Part shown: piece by piece, positions 24,739 to 36,500 of the stretch
How the letters are laid out: every line of letters begins with the position of its first letter
Position numbering within the stretch: the first letter of the stretch is position 1
From: Ptychodera flava
Taxonomy: Eukaryota; Hemichordata; Enteropneusta; Ptychoderidae
DNA length: 64,000 bases
Assembly (NCBI RefSeq): GCF_041260155.1
Contig: NW_027248375.1
Coordinates: 186,001 to 250,000 of the forward strand
Direction: 5' to 3'
The notes under the pieces: model-generated
Told to the model about the DNA's origin: nothing
What the model saw: the letters and a program-made list of their open reading frames with translations, nothing else
Databases searched by the model: none
Position numbers and translations under genes: made by a program

Positions 24739-25258
24739 CCTCCATAAATATAATAATCTCCATTAATGTAATATCAACCACAATTGTAATAAAATCAACC
24801 ACAAAGGTAATAAACAGCCCACCATTAATGAAACACCCGCAACCACAAATGTAATAAACAAATTAACCATAAATGTAATAAAACTTTACCATAAATGCAA
24901 TAAACAGACAAAGTTAAAGGATCGTAGTGTTATAGAGTCTCCACTCTTCATTGAAAGGCAGATTGCAGCTGTGTCCCGCCGTGGCAGATCAGTTCATTTC
25001 CTTTATTACATAGATAAAAATTTATGGGCTAATTCTTCAATTGCGATGACAAAATAGATTTATTACATTTATGGTTGACAAGTATTATATTTATGGGTGA
25101 TTTTTTTATTACATTTATGATTACCACTTATTACAATTATGGTTGGTGTTTTTATTAATTTTATGGTTAATTTTTGTTACATTTAACTTATGGGCGATAT
25201 TATGTTTATGGGAGCATTTTATTACTATGATGGTTGATGTTACATTTATGGAGATTAC
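24739..25258. mobile_element. Foldback element made of two mirror-image motif arrays
   Basis: From 24739 to about 24905 a motif near ACCATAAATGTAATAAA occurs about eight times at 16-22 bp spacing. From about 25056 to 25258 its reverse complement TTTATTACATTTATGGT occurs about nine times. The core of about 150 bp between them is non-repetitive and non-coding. The two outer ends (CTCCATAAAT / ATTTATGGAG) also pair. Known foldback elements have tandem subterminal repeats of this kind, but I do not recognise this family. Confidence 0.75.
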
Positions 25259-26590
25259 TTATTTAGTGGTACAGTCCGCAGGTAATTTGCTTCTCAGATA
25301 ACTTTGTTAAAACTGGCACCAAGTTCAATACACAGATACATGTTTTCGTTTGCCGACTTTATGAATCCGTTATAAGTAAATTAGAAACAGTGACAAACAA
25401 CACAATGTTGATGGTAAATCGACACCAAAGTGCCAGCCTATCTACATAAGCTTGATTGTCAAAACGTCCAGGAAGACACCAGGCGGAGGTCTTCATAGAC
25501 AAACCGGTACTTTAACGGTAGACACTTCTTATAATACCTGTTGTCTTCGATAGTGTTAAATTAATTTACAAGAATGCTCAGAAAATTTACTTAATTGATA
25601 TTATCGTTTATTAAAATTTGTAACTCATGCCGGAAAATGCCGAGAGAGTTTGACCGGTTAAGAAGGGCTTGACTACGCAGTTTCTGCGTAGTGAAGCTTC
25701 ATTACGTATTCATGGTGACCCCTTGCCAGCTGTCAATAACTTTGGGGGCTTTTGTCTTTTGGCCTGCTTTGCATATGCGTCGTTGGACACGACCTGCCAA
25801 TCACCCAGGTAGTCAATTAAACTATTAGTTGACTGTTTACCGACCCAATTAACACTATCCAGCAGTATCAGTCATATTTTAATCGCGTGGCCCGGGTGGG
25901 CACAACGTAGGAACGCGTGTATTTCTATGTGTACGTTTCACTTGTGGTGTTGTTTGTACCATGGAGGTAGGAATGTTTGTACCATCGTGCGTTTGAAGTA
26001 AGCTTACTTGTTTCACCTACAGCATTACCTTCAAGGTGACAGGCTAACTATTAATGTTCAGTATCATTGCACCGAGTTCTGCCCACGGTGAAAACCACCT
26101 GTTTTGCCACGGTCCCTCTGTGGAGGGACCGTGGTTTTGCCTACTAATTACTGCCCGTCGCTGCCCGTCCTGAATGTAGCCTATCTATAGCTACAGTAAT
26201 CAGTCAATATATAATACCCCGCGCCTTATAATTTTTATATAAACCACAGTCTCTCTATCCACGAGGGACTGTGTATAAACTTATAAAATCATAGTCCGTG
26301 CCGTAAAATTGTTGACTTTCGATGCGATATAGAGGTTGATCGTTGAATCGCACCGGCGCATCCATATTTACTTGCCCCATAAGCTTTACTACTCTGTAAA
26401 GGGTGAGTAGATGGAATTCCTGGGTAAAAAATGAACACCGGGGCGAAACTTTTTGTGAACCCATGGGAAAACATAAATCATTTATCAGTTTTGATATATA
26501 CTCCTAAATTGTAAGTTTGATCATGGAGGTACCTCCATGGTTTGATCAAAATCGAGACCACATTCAAGGGCTATGCAGACTGTCCATGTA
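25259..26590. other. Intergenic with short hairpins
   Basis: No gene seen. Notable dyads are 26101-26135 (CCACGGTCCCTC / GAGGGACCGTGG) with a diverged relative at about 26244-26272, and the perfect 18-bp palindrome CATGGAGGTACCTCCATG at about 26524-26541. The left copy of a perfect 27-bp inverted repeat lies at 25633-25659. Confidence 0.55.
25633..25659 (+). repeat. 27-bp inverted repeat, left copy
   Basis: Begins GAAAATGCCGAGAGAGTTTG and is the exact reverse complement of 28520-28546. Together they enclose about 2.9 kb that includes the Penelope-like relic. Confidence 0.8.
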
Positions 26591-28060
26591 CGCACACACA
26601 GTGACAAGAAGGCGGCAAACACCTACTTACCAAGCACATCGAATCGGCGAAAAGAAGCATAAAAAGCTATAGGCTCATCGCCAAAACAAACGCGCCAAGC
26701 GCTAACAAAAACCCATACCAAGCGGCCCTTTTCAGGGCCACCAAACACTCCAAAAAGAGAACTACCCAAAAAAACCATAAAATGACATAGAACACACAAA
26801 CACTTAAAAGAAATAACAAAAATCGTACACATAAAATAACGTGACAGAAAAAATGGCCGTGGAAATAAATCAGCTATTTCCAAAGAAAAGCCGACAACAA
26901 CATGAAATTCAACAACAACCTATCATCGCTCAAACTATGAAACTCCGAAAAATAGTACTAGGCAAAGGCCTTAAAATTAATTCGGACGCCAACAAAACCA
27001 AACAGAATAAAACCACCTCAGGATTTCAACAAATAAAGTCGTAAAATGTGACTACGCTACATCGTGAGACACAAACAATCGCAACAACACAAATTCAAAG
27101 AAAAGTCAAATTGGGCTCCACAAACAACAAACACCAAAAACTTGAAAGCTATCTGAAGCTGCTAAACTCGCACTTCTAGAGATGCCCTTTCAAACAAGGA
27201 AACAAAACATGTCGCGTGCTAAAAGAATCGCGATAAACCAGCTTGCAAACAATAGACAAATTTCGGGAAAAAAAACCCTCGACAAGGGTCGGGTTTTCGT
27301 CATTGTCAACACAAACGATTACGTACTCGAATGCGAAAGGCAATTACGCAACACTCAGTATTATACACAACAAGCCAGAACAAACAGTAAACAAAGTAAA
27401 CGAACTATGAATCAAAATGTACGAGAACAAGCACATCAACCAGGATACTTGTGAGTATCTTGATCCAATAAACATAAAATCCGTACCCCCAGTGGTACTT
27501 ATTGCCTAAAAATTCACAAACCTCCGCAAAAATCTAAAAGACACACCAGTCAAAACAAAATTTACCGAAGTAAAGAAACATAGAACAAACAAACCGAACC
27601 ACCAAACGGACTCACAACGTGACCAAAAATTAATATACTTGCCTCGCTAATCGAAAAGACCACTAAAATGCATTTAAATAAATTTTCACAAACACAAACT
27701 AAGGAAAGAATCTACACCGCGACTGATGAGAAGCCACACCCGGGTTTCGAAACGCAAGCATCAAAGGGCGACTCTATCAACTTTTGTAACAACATAGGTC
27801 CGGCTGCGTCTCGCCATAAGCTTTCCCCACACAAACAAAACATTACCGTACACACTAATCCAAACTTCTCTACAAATATCCAAAGCGAAACAAACATTTT
27901 TATTAACACACACAATCGGATAAGAATGTAGGAACACATTTTCGAAACGAATCAAACACAAACTCGACACAAAAACATTTAGGATAGTTAGATGGGAGCC
28001 TCTTTCACATTTTTTACATCTCGCTATACTGTCTATGATTCTAAAAATAAAGTCATCTGC
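26590..28060 (+). mobile_element. Decayed Penelope-like retroelement (reverse transcriptase relic)
   Basis: The stretch is strikingly A- and C-rich and T-poor on the plus strand, unlike its surroundings. A plus-strand frame at 27278-27364 reads LDKGRVFVIVNTNDYVLECE followed by RQLRNTQYY, matching the reverse-transcriptase finger region 'DKG..VV....DY..E..RQL..T.YY' of Penelope-like elements. After a frameshift, 27482-27524 reads RTPSGTYCLKIHKPP, matching the hallmark RTP..Y.LPKIHKP. Catalytic palm motifs and a GIY-YIG domain were not recovered. Several frameshifts and stops make it inactive. Boundaries are set by base composition and are approximate. Confidence 0.75.
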
Positions 28061-28596
28061 CACTTTTTCTGTATACGCGGTTTGGCAAAACTCATCTCTT
28101 CAATCGAAAGTCGGGCGATTTCATGGTTCTTTGGGGTACGTCGAGCTTAAGGAATGTGGTTATATTCGCGATGTTTTATTCGAAATTATTTATTTCTTCT
28201 AGGGCAAATGCACGTAATTCATGCTGTTGGAAATACTGGCCGCTCATAAACAAGACAATAAACTCGATATCTGTGCATCTTTACTTTTATTGTCAAAGTA
28301 CCATCGACACCCAAAAAAAACCAAATGGTTCAGTCCACGCGTGGGTTCAGTCCAGGTATTTGCAACGCAAGTCACCTAGGCGACGGTAATCCGCACCACT
28401 TATCACCATCGGGAAGGTACTCCTCCCCCTATACCACTGGCGATCCCACCCTCAAGGCACTGCGTCATTCGACCAAGCATTGTTATTGTAATTTCCTGCA
28501 TAAAATTAACAGCGAGGTCAACCGGTCAAACTCTCTCGGCATTTTCTCTCATGTTGTTTGTATGATACACGTTTCACCTTGAGATATTATAATGGG
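28061..28596. other. Intergenic between Penelope relic and TTAA element
   Basis: No gene seen. Holds the right copy of the 27-bp inverted repeat at 28520-28546. Confidence 0.5.
28520..28546 (-). repeat. 27-bp inverted repeat, right copy
   Basis: Exact reverse complement of 25633-25659. CTCATG occurs just outside both copies (25624-25629 and about 28548-28553), a possible 6-bp target-site duplication. Confidence 0.8.
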
Positions 28597-29282
28597 TTAA
28601 GGTTCCAAGACAAGAAATTGACCATTTTAAACTAACAATTCTCTAGTGTTTAATAAGCTCAGAACCCCTGTAAATTGTATATTTTCGGAAAGCCTAGATA
28701 TAGGGAAACATTTTGGTTACCATAGTGTCACCATTGTTTACATAACTATCACGTGACAGGTAATTTGCATAACCTTTCAAAAATCGGTTTTCCCTATGTT
28801 TTGTTTCAATGCTTTGAGATATGTGGCTGAAATTCATGTGAGTGCAAGCTATCCTACAGGTCTTCAAAAAATGTCTCAGAATTTTTTTAAACCTTCTTAA
28901 ACAGTTTTTATGCCAAAAAACTTCCAGAGCAGTGAATTTTACAATAGTTGATTTCTTTAAAATTGTGCTCAAAAAAACTAAGCAAGATATAAAAATCTGA
29001 GACATACTTTGAAAGAGCATTGTGACAGCTTGCATTCCAGCAAGTTTGAGTCAGATATTTTGAAGTATTGAGACAAAACATAGGGAAAACCGACTTTTGA
29101 AAGGTTATGCAAATTATCTTGTCACGTGATAGTTATGTAAATAATGGTGACACTGTGGTTACCAAAATGTTCCCATATATGTAGGCTTTCAGAAAATGTA
29201 TACTTTACGGGGGTTCTGAGTTTATTAACCGTTAGAGAATTGCTAGATTAAAAAGGTCACATTTCTTGTCTTGGAACCTTAA
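28597..29282. mobile_element. TTAA-flanked long foldback element, 686 bp
   Basis: TTAA at 28597-28600 and 29279-29282 bounds arms that begin GGTTCCAAGACAAGAAAT. They pair with few mismatches for over 200 bp and more loosely to near the centre, so the whole element is one giant hairpin. Shared landmarks include CACGTGA, GGTTATGCAAATTA and AAAACATAGGGAAAACCGA. Non-coding. Confidence 0.85.
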
Positions 29283-30197
29283 ATCGAATATACAATTGTA
29301 ATTTAAGTAAACGAGTATAAAGTTAAGTAGTTCCGTCTTAGTAGCCTCCTATGATCAGCGGGCTATTTTGTAAACATCTTTTGTCAAAGAAATAAAAATT
29401 CTCATTTGTCATCCACAAGCCCGGAGCCACAGTGACTATTCTTGTTGATCTCCGGTATCCTACTCATACGACGATCCAAGATTCAGTAGTAGTACCTGTC
29501 TTACTAACTCGCTGTCTTGAAAAGTCCACAGGCTTGTCTTACGACACCATTTGGCCAGCAGAGTTTGAATTGCAGGTTCTTGGGATGATGTGGCTGAAGT
29601 TAGGTAAACCATAAGTGCAAGCTATGAGATGCATCTGAGCACATACCTAATACATTAGGGCCGAATTAACACAATGCAAATAATTTTTCACAAATTATTT
29701 TACTCCATTCTAGATTTGTATAAAATAAGCTCTACTTATAGGACGTTACATTTGTGCATTAAATTTATTTGTGTCATGATTACAGCTTTATTATAAATGT
29801 TTTGGAATACATCGGCCAACATGGGTAAAACATTTGAAACTGACTTCACTTATTTTTACTCAATCGATGATGTTTCTTAAAGTAAGATCTATTTCAGATA
29901 CATTTATTAAAACATTATTTAAAGTTTCAATATCAAAAGTCTCATAATAAATATTTTGAGATCTAATACGCTACGTGACACCGTCTGACTGATATATAGG
30001 CCCATGCAAAATATATGATCTATCCGTCTATACAAAGCACGTATGTAAATACAGATTATATTTTTAGCAGTTGAATCCAATTCTAGATTGCATGAAGATA
30101 TATACATATATGCACAGATGGATCACATACACAGTATGTAGATACATACATACTGTCACAGTGATTCCAAACTCATGTATGTTCATTTCAACATAGA
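29283..30197. other. 3' flank of the STAND NTPase gene
   Basis: No coding region seen. It contains further AATAAA signals on the minus strand (for example 29903-29908) that could serve the gene ending at 30199. Confidence 0.5.
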
Positions 30198-30203
30198 TTT
30201 ATT
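30198..30203 (-). terminator. Candidate polyadenylation signal overlapping the stop codon
   Basis: AATAAA on the minus strand contains the TAA stop of the STAND NTPase. If used, the 3' UTR would be only a few tens of bases. Another AATAAA lies at 29903-29908. Confidence 0.4.
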
Positions 30204-30545
30204 GTACGATTAGTTTGCTATCATCTGGCTGTTCCTCTTGAAGTTTATTTGCATCACCATCCCGCCCTAACGTCTGCAAGATTATTATCACATCTTCTCG
30301 AGAGCGAACAACGGTGGGATGCAACGGTCCAAGCAGGGTTTCCAAAATCTTCAACTCTTTCTTGTAGAGATCCAGACAGGGTTCCATATAGGTCGACCAT
30401 TGAGGATCCATTTGTTGGCTCCATCGATTCCAGTAGAGTTGACCATACAACTGATAACACCTGGCCGTACATTGGTGGAATTCACCAAATTCAGGCAGAC
30501 ACAGTTTTAGTGATTCTTCGTACATGTCTCGTGATGTACTAAAAC
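30199..30545 (-). CDS. STAND NTPase exon 16, terminal
   Basis: 347 bases including TAA at 30201-30199. The acceptor TTCTTCTTGTAG has a good pyrimidine tract. Encodes LGPLHPTVVRSREDVIIILQ and a short acidic tail. Ends LIVQ. Confidence 0.9.
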
Positions 30546-33500
30546 CTACAAGAAGAAAAACTCGTTTCAGCGGTTGGATTTTAAGTGTAACTGTTCTTTG
30601 AGTGCCTTATAGCCCGTATTGGTGGCAAATATTTCAAGACAAACACCCTAACTATTAATTGATGAAAGAGAGTGAGTAACACACATCGGCATACTTTTCA
30701 ATACAAATCGAAATATGAATTCTTGCGTTGCCGAACAGACGATATGTCAAAGAAGTTATGTGGAGCATTGGTAACAAACATCATCTCTTGCTATATGCGT
30801 AGCGTCGATGTCAGTTTTCGTAATATTCCAAATTGACAACAATAGAAGAGTCCACATGCATATGTAAAAGTTACTTACTAGAATCATACTGGAATTTCTC
30901 TGCATGCATGTACAAAGCCTGTGCCAACCCTCTCTTGTCACCTGTATCTTTATATATTGCCTTCGCTTTCTCGTAGTAGTTCTCACTCAGGAAATACCCA
31001 CAGTACAAGTAGAATTGCCCAAGTGATGGGTCGTTCTCCGCCACACCTTTCTTCTTGTAAGCCTGTCAACAATATTACAAGGTATAAATTATTCAACATA
31101 GCAGTATAAAATTGACGCTTACTACTTTCATCTATTATTGGCACCTATGTTCACAGAAAATCATGGCATTAACAACCAACGTGTGTGTGATTTGTATTAA
31201 ATTTTAATATTATATAGGGCTCAGCCCTTGGTGTCGCGCCAGGGGTTAAGATTGGCACTGTTATTTGTATTGATTCATGATAATAAAATATAATTACAGG
31301 TAATTGTTACTTCATATACGTTTATATGACAACTATGCCCACTTTCCCTCTGGTGAAAACACTTCACGTACGTACATTAACGTACACGACGTCAAACCCT
31401 GCAGCAGTGCAGGAATAGATTTTCTGTAATGTGTAAAAATGTTGGACAAAAATTGATATTTTTTACCGTGATAACAGCCTATTGTGTTAAGGTAAAGGGC
31501 GACGAATTCGGACGCGCACACGCTTTAGAACGTTTCTGCGCAGGTTTAACTCCAGCCTGCCGCAAATGGGTTATTTTGTAGCGCATGTATTTAACATCAC
31601 CTGTCATTGTTGAAATTGCGCTTTTACCTAATTTTTTGACCCAGTGTCTTAGACATACATGTGACCTATAACCTTGTCATATTTTGACCCCCTAGGAAGC
31701 TGGTTTTTATTCAATATGAGCGAAAAATTAACATTTCTCTCCAATTTATATGGCGCAAATTACCCATTCACCTGGAGATATTGTAAAAAGAAGCGTGGTG
31801 ACACCCTTTTATTAAAAGTGTAAACTAAATGGTATTATGTCAGGAGTTTATTCGCCAAGTTTGGTCAAAATGACACCATTCAAAGCGACAGGAAGAAAGT
31901 TCGAAAATTATGTAGTGATATAATTTCGATATCGTCATTTTGTAATCGATACTTATGTTAAAATTTCTTCACAAACATCATGAAAACTGTACATTCGATA
32001 GATATGGATCTTAAGTCTTGGTATTTATTAAAATTAACTCATTTGCTAAGCGTTTTATAATTGCTTTCTTTAGTTTAAGTGAATTATATCATTTTTATAT
32101 ATTTCTAACGACGCCATTTTAACGTCCGTTTCCATGGAAACGAGCGTGGTGACCCCCATTTTTTATTTCATTTTTGCACTTGCACAACTTCCAAGGATAT
32201 TTGTGCAAAGTTTTAAGAAAATGACACCACAACTCAATTTTGACGTAATTCGTAGTACTTCACCTTAAACAAGGGACGTATTATGCCATCGTTACCATTG
32301 CAATGGTAACCGCACTGCCCACCTTCCACTTGCAAGCTGAAAACTAGAGCGCTCCGTCTAAAAACTGACTATTTTTGAATCTAGTTATTGACACAGGGGG
32401 CGCTTTTCTAAATTCAATCCCAGCATTCTTTGCGTATGCCCCCCCCCCCCCGTTCATATGCACGACAGTTTTCTCCCATTTCCTACTTTTTACGCGTGAT
32501 ATTAACGATATTTTGTATCAGCGACAAGGTGGATAATAACACTAACTGGCTAACAAAAGATATATTTTATAAATGGCATGTTATAAAATAATAATTTGCA
32601 CGTTTTGTATTTTTTATTTACGAGTACTCAAAAAAACATGGCGGCGCCCATGAGGTTAGTCGCATAGTTTTATATTATGAATAAGCGCATACGTAGTCAG
32701 TAAGCCACTGGCGCGACTATTACTTTGCTGTTCTTGTTTCAGTAGCTAGTTTACGCCATCCACGGTAGTTTCGTAATCACGATAAAAAAGGTGACTATTC
32801 ACTGAGCAATATAAACATGACGATGCAACACGATTTCAATAGACAACTGTCATACTGTGTCTGAATTACGAGTGACTGCTCTGTACGTACCTCTAAACAT
32901 TTGCTTGCGTACTCGCTACCGAGTCTACAGCATTTTCTATACCCTGGATGTGACCCATAAACAAATTTTATCGCTGCAAAGAAAAACAAAACAAAGTTAA
33001 GTTCAAAAAGCTCTCTTTTTGATTACCCTGTAATCTCTATCACACTTACGTTACTTCTGAGCGACCCTGAATATCAGTTTTTGTTGTCCAGAAGTACAAT
33101 ATAGGGTTCAAAGGTTTGACGACGATGTAATTCTTTTGCATCAATGTATGTACTTTGCATCTTGCATCTTGAATCAATGCTCTTTTCATCTTTTGTTACG
33201 GCTTGCCCTATGATTTTCAACACTCATAAGCTTCGTTAATGAACTAAAGGAAATGACTGTTGGCCTACCTTCATCGTAACAAAGTTTAACCAACGTGAAA
33301 AGGCTCTCAGTGTCGTCTTCTCCGAATTCAGACAAATGGAATTCAATAGCTTCACCAAGTTTCTGTCTTGCTGCATCGTATTGACCGATATCTGTTAAAA
33401 ATCGGCTAACCAATTTGTTTATCCTCATATTGTCGCTCTCTCGCTTTTTCTTGTCTTCTGCCGACTACAGTGATAAAAAGAGAGAAATGATAATGAGACA

Positions 33501-36500
33501 AAACGTAGTAACAGTATTCAGATATCTTTCAAATGTAACACTATGTTTTCATATCACTTTTAATACCTTTTGACGAAGTCATGAGAACACAATAATCGAC
33601 AGTAAAAAGGACATGTGACCGACCAGAGTTTGCAGTTGGATCACACAAATTCACGTCAATTACCCAGGGAATATAAAGCGACGTAATCTCCCCTTTCTCA
33701 AGTAGCAATATCAAGTTAGGCTTGGACGCCCTGCCTGAAGAGTTGGATTGAACTCACAAGAACTCATAATTCACACGACGACGTCTGCACTCTGAATATG
33801 GGCTGTAAAAGTACATACAATATTGTCTTTAATGTGATGCAGGAGTATTACAAGACAACTAGTCAGCCAAGATGAAGAGAGGGAATGCTGTAACAGAATA
33901 CAGACTGAGATGAGAGTACCACAACAAACATGACTTTCTACTTCGTACATAAATAGTTTTCCACGCTTACATACTTCGGCCAATTCAACTTGTCTATTGC
34001 CTATTATTGTACGTTATGGAGGCAGAAGAGGTGTTTGAACAGCCCTGTTGTGGTCTAGCTTTTCCTCAAAACTTCGAAGTTACATTTAAGTTCACTTTAC
34101 AAATTGGCAGCTCGTTGCCGTCACGTAGGGGTAGCTTAGGGAGACAACATTTGAGTATTTGAGTTCTATAGACGGCAAACGTGTCGAGATACAAAGTATT
34201 AGCATTGTTCACACAACAAATTGTTCAATATGCAATGTTACTGTTGACAAATAGATTCAAGAAGGGACTAAAATTCACATGACTTCGGGAGTAGAACATC
34301 AGATTCGAACAAATTAAACTGTTCACCTCATTAGGCACTACCGTTTCCATTTCTTGTTTAAGTTTATCGCCGTAAAGTTTTGCTGCTAGGTCGTATCCGC
34401 CGACAAGTCTCCAGTACCTCATCAATTCTATCTTCGTCTCCTCTTTGTACATGGTTTCAAACATGGGCCATTCTAAGAGACATTCCTGCAGTCTGTTCAT
34501 ATCATCTATGGTATCCAGGTGATATGGGAATTCTTCTGCGCGTCGCTCCGTGTCCTTACTGCAAGTGAACAATTTATATTTTGATGTCAGCTGTTTACAG
34601 ACTGCCATTCTTGATTTTTCAACGGTTTGACTGTGTACAATTCGTTTTTTAATGAAATTTAAACCTCACGCAATTGGCATCACTTTTACTCTGATGGGAA
34701 GATCGTATAGGTAGGCATCGTTGGCTCTGTCGCTTTGTGTGCATTGCCCTATGTCGTTCACCATTAAGAATTGCAGAACCTTTCCTCAAAATAAACAAAA
34801 CAAAAACTAGCGTCCGTTTGCCATTAGCACTTTGAGGATTACATATCCGAATTGATATAAGAAATATCTTTGATGACACTGGAGATATTCAGTTTCTAAC
34901 AATCGCGTATTTCACTAATTTTATTTTAATCTACAGATTCTTGACCACCCACCTCTGTTAAAGTAATCTGCAAGTCTCTTATGCCACCACTGTTTCAGTT
35001 CCTTGGATCCACCAGCGAAGTAAATATTCCTGACAGCCTTGCTGATAGAACGATGATAGAAGTCTAATCGACCTTCACCAGAGCTTCCACACGGTCGTAA
35101 AAATCTCTTCAGACCCAGATAGACCAAAGCCCACTGGAGGAAAGAAAACAAATAAACACACTTACAGCTTCTGAGCGATAAATTATCATGAAAAGTGAAA
35201 ATGGAAGAATATGTCCGACGGCGTGTAGTCTACTGCTTTAAGGTAGAATGCCGTAGAGGACAGATATTCGGACTCTCAAACTTTCACTATTCTTTTTTTT
35301 TATTTACCACTTGTGTGGGTCGTTTTAAAGCTTCTGGTGTAAGAAAGTTGTTTACCTTCTTAGTTTTTCGATAAATCGAAATCTGTGTGTTTCTTCATGG
35401 AGTTAACACAAATGGCGGCCATTTTGAATCTTAATTACATGTAACTTTTTGGTAATTTCTTTCTCCAGTAGCGATTTGCAAGGTGACCTCCGATTTTTAT
35501 TCTGATTTCGAAAGAGAATGGTTGAAAGATTTCTCGAGGAAAATTTTGGGAAAATTTTAAGTCTCACTTTTGAGGCGCATACTTGCTTAACAGTCAGTTT
35601 CTCGACCGATAGTGTACTTGCTAACAGCAAAGATAAGCTTATTTTAACTTGCACAATACAACCACAACAACAATACATTCTGATGCGGCGTATTCATTTT
35701 AACGACGTCATGGTTCGATTACAGTTGATAAATATGTAGTATTCAACTGAAATAAATAGAACACGGTACAAACCTCGGCCATGGGTACTTTCTCACCAGG
35801 AATGATGGTACACTTCTGGTACACCGAATTTGCTGTTTCAGGAATAGTTGGTTTAATGGCCAGCAATTCGAGCAATTCATTTTCCAACAGCCCGTGTTTT
35901 GAACACTCAAGAAGACATACCGTCGCCCTCACAATATCTCCCCCGTTTTCGGCAGCCACTCTCTCAAGCATCTGTGAAAAGAGAATGTGAACTGCAAATC
36001 ATGGCTCCTCCGTCCAAATCTGATGAACACATAACTTGAAAATCATGACAAGCCCATGATTTCGATAATTGTTCTGATTCATCTTTCCGTTTATTTTTGG
36101 GGCCATTAACGAAAAAAAATTATGCCATATTAAACTAATGACAATAACTTGCATCAAGTGAAGGTAAGTATCTATAATTGCTTATGTCAAGTGCTTCGGC
36201 GTATGCATAAAATATTTGTATCTCCTCGTTGCTATGCAATAGTCTCTCCGCTGTTTTTTATTACATCTTTCATTCAACCTTATCTGATCCCAACTCGGCA
36301 AACGACACATGACTCGCTCTACAGCTATGTGAACAAACAGAGTAGCTTCACAAGAGAAAATTGCCGGTCATCGATATTCTCTTATAAATGAGTTTCAAGA
36401 TACAAAATTGAATTTGGTATTCTGCTATTGCTCCTCTCGCAAAGTAACGATTAATGACGATCTATCCGTCTGTGTTTTTATGTTTGTCTGTTACAGTTAC

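Noticed and set aside
26623..27939. Minus-strand open frames across the Penelope relic
   Set aside because: Phe/Val/Cys-rich frames arise from the complement of A-rich sequence; recognisable reverse-transcriptase motifs are on the plus strand.
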